Origin: Terana coerulea | Taxonomy: Eukaryota > Basidiomycota > Agaricomycetes > Polyporales > Phanerochaetaceae | DNA length: 64,000 bases | NCBI GenBank assembly: GCA_024811115.1 | Contig: JAKOGH010000030.1 | Coordinates: forward strand, 62,001 to 126,000 | Direction: 5' to 3' | In this document: piece by piece, positions 59,119-64,000 of the stretch | How the letters are laid out: every line of letters begins with the position of its first letter | Position numbering within the stretch: the stretch's first letter is position 1 | Position numbers and translations under genes: made by a program | Notes under the pieces: model-generated | What the model saw: only the letters and a program-made list of their open reading frames with translations | What the model was told of the DNA's origin: nothing | The model's database searches: none

Positions 59119-60526
59119 ATGCTTGACAAGGTCCTCGGCGGTATCAAGACTATCATGAGCGACCTCGGTGACAACCGTTCCGCTCGGTACGAAGTGTCAG
59201 ACAGTAGCGACATGGCGAACACAGTCAAATTGCTTCGAGCCCAGCTGGACTCAGCGTTGAGTACCGTAGACGAAAGGGGTGCCAGTATCAAGACTCTGAC
59301 GCACGAGGTCGCGGATCTGGTGAAGCGGGAGCAGGAGCTGGAGGAGGATGCCAAGCAGAGTGGAGAGGCCTGGCAGAATGTCATAGATGTTGAGAAAGTG
59401 AAGACCCAGAGGTACAGGACAGACCGGGAAAAAGCGCGCAAGGACTACAGGCAGCTCAAGCGGCGCTTGGAAGAGACGACGCAGGCTGCGGAAGAGGATG
59501 CCAGATCCCTCCGAGCTCTCAAGAGCGAGCTCGAAGCGAAGTCCGAGCTGCTCTAGATACGCACGACGGAGCTCCAGGATGCGCAATCCTTCCTCTCTAC
59601 GAACGACGCGGTATCACACGCAGATTCCGCATGGTTAAAGCACTGAACACCGATATATACCAGTTCTCGGCGCAGATCATGGACGCCTGCAAGTCGGGCG
59701 ATATCATCGAAGATGCTTCTGCCGTCGCCACGGAGGAAGGGATAGTCCGTTCCAACCTAGGTGACTCGATGTGTCAACTCCTCGTGGGCGTGCGGGAGAT
59801 GACCTACGATGAGGTGGCTGTCCAAACGGCGCTACAGGGATGGCTAACACAATGGGCGGGCCAATTCGTCACGACTTGGGGCTTGTCCACTGAGACCAGC
59901 CAAGAGAAACTGGTGCGGGATCTATATGAGGGCATTTTTGAACATGGTTGGTACCGCAGTGTGTTCGTGGATTGTCAAGCCAGACTAACTGAGCTACCCC
60001 AGAAACCCAAGCCGTCGCAGCGAAGTGGCGGTCGCTCACTTGCATGTCTTTCCGACGCCGACTCAACGACTCGGAGCTTGTTACGGAAGAAATCGGCAGG
60101 CTCGTCCCGGTGATCCACGCGATCTTCTCTGTCGCCGCTGTGCGCCTTGACTCAGAGCGCGCGCCCCAGAACGGCACGTTCGACGACAGGCTACGTATGA
60201 TAGTCGAACAGTGCCAACGCCTGAAGGAGGCCATCGACATTCACGTCATTTCGAGCGCTTTCAAGCTGCTGGTTCCCCGCTGCGACGCCGCCTTCGACGC
60301 CTTGACCATGGAGGACGCCTACGGGCGCGCGAAAGCCCGCGGGCCAGCGGCAGACGGCTCTGAGACTAGTCCTGTGCTGTGCACGACCGAGTTGGGGCTG
60401 GGGCGGGCGGAGAAGATGAGGGCTGAAGACGGAGAGAAGGGCAAGGTCGAGCATCATGTTCACTTGAAGGCCAAGGTCGTGACAGTTGCGGGGGCTCAGG
60501 AGCTGGTTTTGGAGGAGCCGCAGTGA
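59119..60526 (+). pseudogene. Coiled-coil gene 2, paired with Hsp70-like copy B; broken frame
   Basis: Homologue of coiled-coil gene 1. It starts MLDKVLGGIKTIMSDLGDN; the coil includes VKLLRAQLDSALSTVDERG, VADLVKREQELEEDAKQSG and DYRQLKRRLEETTQAAEED. Where copy 1 reads SLLQTRSAELRDAQ, copy 2 reads ELL, then TAG (59554-59556), then IRTTELQDAQ: an in-frame stop in place of a glutamine codon, one base away from CAG. A second break, one base short at about 59626, separates VSHADS from RMVKALNTDIYQF. The globular half is otherwise intact: VQTALQGWLTQWAGQFVTTW, the phase-1 intron, ETQAVAAKWRSLTCM, LCTTELGLGRAEKM and KVVTVAGAQEL. It could be a young pseudogene, a truncated coil-only protein or an assembly error. 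Confidence 0.66.
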
Positions 60527-61130
60527 GTAGTTGTTCGGGACTGCCATTCCTTCACATCTCTGCAGCATGTATGCTCTTGCTCCTGTCGAATCTGCGTTCT
60601 GATTCAGAGCGAAGGTTGTTTTGTTATTCTCGGATAAGGCAGCTCTGGAGTGTTCCAGTGGTTAGCACGCTACGCAGACGAAATATCGAGGCGTACCATT
60701 GCGTGTATGCATAGGGGCCAAGGTACGGGTGCGTGATTGTCGTAGACTGTTGTACAGACGGCTCGCGGTGGCTTCCTGGTGGACAAGAGGCATGCTCCGT
60801 TCTGCAATCGTCTAGGCCACTTGAATTTCAATCATACCGACTTCATCCTACAAGATTGCCAGCTTATTCAACGGCATATCTCGCACAACAGCTTGTTGTA
60901 GTGCATATAACTGGCAGGTGACTGTAACTTGAAAGTGGCAATATCTGGCGCTTACCGCTACCCTATTTTGACGTCCCGCCATCAGCGGAGTTCCGTGTGA
61001 TTATACTCTGAATAAAAACATTGTTGCGAGAACGCAGTGACACAGAACATGCAAGCACAATATACGCAAGTGATTATACAACAAGAGTCTACTACCGAGT
61101 CGACAAGAAAATACCGTGGAGGTGCGCAAG
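60527..61130. other. Intergenic, convergent 3' ends inside the array
   Basis: Between coiled-coil gene 2 and the stop of Hsp70-like copy C. No supportable gene or repeat. Confidence 0.5.
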
Positions 61131-63629
61131 TTATGCACGAGCGGATGAAGGAGCGACGCGACTAAGCGCAGATTTGCCAGAGGTACCTTCGCCGTCGTCA
61201 CCATACACGATGGAAGCCTCGCCGCTAAGAATTGACAGGTTAGGATAAGCCTCGGTCGCTCAGAATGAAGGGCTTACCGCTTTTCTAGACCCTGTAAGAT
61301 AGCTGTTGTTAGATACAGTACTATGCAGAAAGAGTCACGAACCGCACTCACGTCCTCCATCCATGCGATCTGGGCCTTCATCTCCGTCAGCCCGCAGAGG
61401 AGTATCACGTCGAACTCAAGGAGCTGGATCAAGCCATTCGGGGTCAACATAACCATCCTATTGCGTATACCGGAGACGTCTGCGCGCACGGTGCACAGAG
61501 GTGCAAAGTTCTCTGCATGGCATCAGCTCTCAGCCCGACGTTACATGGAAAACAGAGCTCACCCATATCATCGGTCAGCCATGCAGGAGCTTTCTCATCA
61601 CCGCGGTAGCATAGTATCATCGTGGCAACTTGGTCGGAGCCCCTCGTCAGGGGCGCTTCGCGACAGAACTCATGGCGTATCTCAGTATTCTTGCGAATCT
61701 TAGCTCCCTGAGATGTGTGTAGTTAGACAGTGGTAGACCGCACGCACACAGCCCTACGCACCTTTTCAATATACGTATGAAATCCACCACTGATACTGCG
61801 CATTCCGGACGGCCCCGTGAACACGAGGTGTTGTCGCTTCCTGTGTTCAGGGTCAGAGGGGTCGTACATTGTCGCGCAAGGCACGCCGTAAGTGACTTGT
61901 GCCACTCGAGATGATACAAAGCCCTTCAAGAAGAAGGACACGGCGCCTTCCGCCACCGCCTTGCTCCTACAGGTGGGATGTAAGCCAATGTACATGTGAC
62001 TGTCAGCCGTGGACGACTGACGTGTGAGTATCCGGGCGGAACAGGTTCATGTCCATAGTCTGAAGGATCTCTTCCAGCTTCGAGAATAGCCACGAGCTTC
62101 CGGCGAAGCCGCCCACCAGACAGGCGGTCTAAGTATGCGTTGTCGCAATCAGCACACGCCACACAAGCGCTCGAATGGCAGCGTTGGCTTACATTGACGG
62201 GGTCCGAAGAGTCTTGGCATTGCTTACGAGCGGCGCCCACGATGCCCATCAGGGACGGCTGGAAGAACTCAGCGACCTGGGAGCTGTTACAAGTTATTAG
62301 CGCCCCTCTGTATAATTTGCGCCGACGGCAGGCGCGAAACTTACCCGTCAAGTGACAGCTTTCCGCTGCGTACACCAAAGTCCGGGTCCTGCTCGCGCCG
62401 GGGACCAACCTTGATGTAGCACCGGTCAGCATCATCTGTGAAAGTCGGCTTTGTAGAGGCCTCAAAGTCCTCCATCATATCCTGGAGGGCGCCGTCGGTA
62501 CCATACCGCGGTGAGTTTTGGAACTTCGCTACCAAAGGATAGTGTCAATCAACATCATTTGAAAACAACATAACCAATTCCATGCCTTTGAGAAACGCTC
62601 GAGCCCTTGCATTGACTCTAGTCGACCCTTGCAGGACGCCTACGATTCATATTGAGTACAGATTTGTGAACGAGGTACGTCGACTTACACCCCGGCACGG
62701 CGATTTCTTCGACAGATAGAGGCTCGACCCCGAGGAACTTGTAGGTGCTTAGATCGACGGTACCACCACCGGCGTCAATGATCATGATCCTCGCACCATC
62801 CTGGAACAGGTATTTAGCATGGAAAAATTCATTGGGAAAGGAAGTGAAGTACTTTGATGTGATCCGCTGCCAGACCACTGTTCACGCAGTAGTGGAGACT
62901 GGCTTCTCCCTCGGTTACGAAGTGGACGCGCTTGTGCCCCGCGGGCGTATCTGGAATCAGCTTTGCGTGAACAGCGGCTTGCCTCAACTTGGTCTGCTGA
63001 ACGCCCTGCCAGCTGTTGGGATGACTGAGGATAAAGTCGATCCGTTCCTCGACGGAGGACCACATGCTGGCGCCGTTTGCGTGCGTGTCGATGATGGACT
63101 GCTTCGCACACCCGAAGAGGTACGAGAGGAAATCCGCGAAGACATCGATCGCCCGCTTGTTCAACGGCAGGGGCTTGAGCTCGTGCTCGCGCATGCCATC
63201 CTTCCCCATGGCTTCGGGACACAGGTTGAGCTTGAACCTACGAAGACCACGATCACAGGGTCAGAGGAAAGTCATGTAGAGGTGGTTGGTGGAAACGAAC
63301 CACTCGACCAACGTCAATTTTTCCTCTTCAGCGACCATCTGTACGCTGGGAAGGCAAGCCTCGGCACCAACCGAGTGCACCGTCCCATCCTTTTGTAGCA
63401 GATAACAGAAGGTATCTTGAAGTCACCGTTCTGCTGACCGGGAAAGCTATACAAAACGTTGAAGCTGGAATTATTCGCAGAAGGCGGGAACGAACCGAGT
63501 GATTGCCTGTATTCGAGGGACCTCTTTAGGGTCAAGGATCGCATATCCGACGCCACTGAACGTGGTGCCGACGTCCAAAGCGACGACCAGGGACCTCTGG
63601 GTCCCGGCAAACGGCTTGAAAGTGGGCAT
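61131..63629 (-). CDS. HSPA12/Hsp70-like ATPase, tandem copy C
   Basis: The most divergent of the three paralogues. It starts MPTFKPFAGTQRSLVVALDV with DVGTTFSGVGYAILDP; phosphate-2 is MIIDAGGGTVDLSTYKF, then VEEIAVPGC; the adenosine motif is CLVGGFAGSSWLF. LFGCAKQSIIDTHANGASMW and VHFVTEGEASLHYC match A and B. The C-terminal region has AVSFFLKGFVSSRVAQVTYG and FTGPSGMRSISGGFHTYIEK. It ends GEASIVYGDDGEGTSGKS plus about 12 residues, a longer tail than the siblings. By the pattern of the array, its divergent coiled-coil partner would start to the right of 63,629, beyond or near the window edge. Confidence 0.86.
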
Positions 63630-64000
63630 GGTACAGATAGTACGTTTTAGGGGAAGAGCGCTGAGCTGAAACCCATGCCAACGCATGTCAGTTTATATCC
63701 ACGAACCACCGAGCTGGCAACATGGCAGTAAGACAACCGCAAAAGAAGATGGAACTGAGGAATTATCAGAAGGAGTCGAGAACGCGCACGAGGCAGAGGA
63801 AGAAGTATGCCTTGACTGACAATGCTGCAGAGAGCCGAGCAAGAGCCCGAAGCAGCTGAATACGACGTGTCTCAAGTTATTCCTCGTGGCCTATGATTAA
63901 AGATACTTACTTGCTTCGTGTTCACAGTGCATTACTATCGAGGTGTCGATTGGTATGTTTCGAGCCAGTTTACTGTGACTGAAGGCTGCACTTGACAGCC
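63630..64000. other. Upstream region of copy C, window edge
   Basis: Promoter side of Hsp70-like copy C. No start of a coiled-coil gene is recognisable in the 371 bp that remain. In the other two modules the partner starts 449 and 626 bp away, so its absence here is expected. Confidence 0.5.

Noticed and set aside
1..64000. CRISPR arrays, bacterial operons, rRNA genes or viral genes
   Set aside because: None found. No regularly spaced repeats, and all genes have eukaryotic intron structure.

Overview
The window is nuclear DNA of a filamentous basidiomycete, very probably a wood-decay Agaricomycete (polypore-like). The genes are dense and lie on both strands. Most are split by 45-80 nt GT-AG introns, with CTAAC-type branch points where I looked. 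The families present (GMC oxidoreductase, DUF6534 membrane protein, HSPA12-like ATPases, fungal BTB and homeodomain proteins) are typical of mushrooms. All exon joins given here were read by eye. No similarity search was run, so family names rest on recognised motifs.

Layout. 0.1-24.9 kb is mostly conserved cellular genes: an AIF/AMID-like FAD oxidoreductase, an EF-hand protein with a long helical N-terminus, the trans-Golgi regulator MON2, a small ankyrin protein, a Sld3-type replication initiation factor, a homeodomain transcription factor, a Topors-like RING E3 ligase and a magnesium-dependent phosphatase-1. 24.9-35.3 kb is looser: a 623-bp inverted-repeat element, a BTB/POZ protein, a xylulokinase, then a 4.5-kb gene-poor stretch holding a 657-bp MITE with a TA duplication. 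35.3-50.6 kb carries a small hypervirulence-type Tudor protein, a GNAT acetyltransferase, a GMC oxidoreductase split by a 1,962-bp CACTA-like transposon, a DUF6534 membrane protein, the Rab geranylgeranyltransferase beta subunit (Bet2), an unknown protein and an AlkB-like dioxygenase.

50.9-63.6 kb is a tandem array. Three HSPA12/Hsp70-like ATPase genes lie on the minus strand. Two related coiled-coil genes lie on the plus strand, each head-to-head with an ATPase gene. The repeating unit is about 5.1-5.2 kb, and the pattern suggests a third coiled-coil gene just past the right edge. The second coiled-coil copy carries an in-frame stop and a frame break. I know of no described system with this arrangement; any joint function is a hypothesis.

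Caveat. At least a dozen single-base indels break otherwise conserved reading frames, including the one for Bet2, which is essential in yeast. Many lie in short homopolymers. Assembly error is the simplest explanation for most, so broken genes here should not be called pseudogenes without read support.
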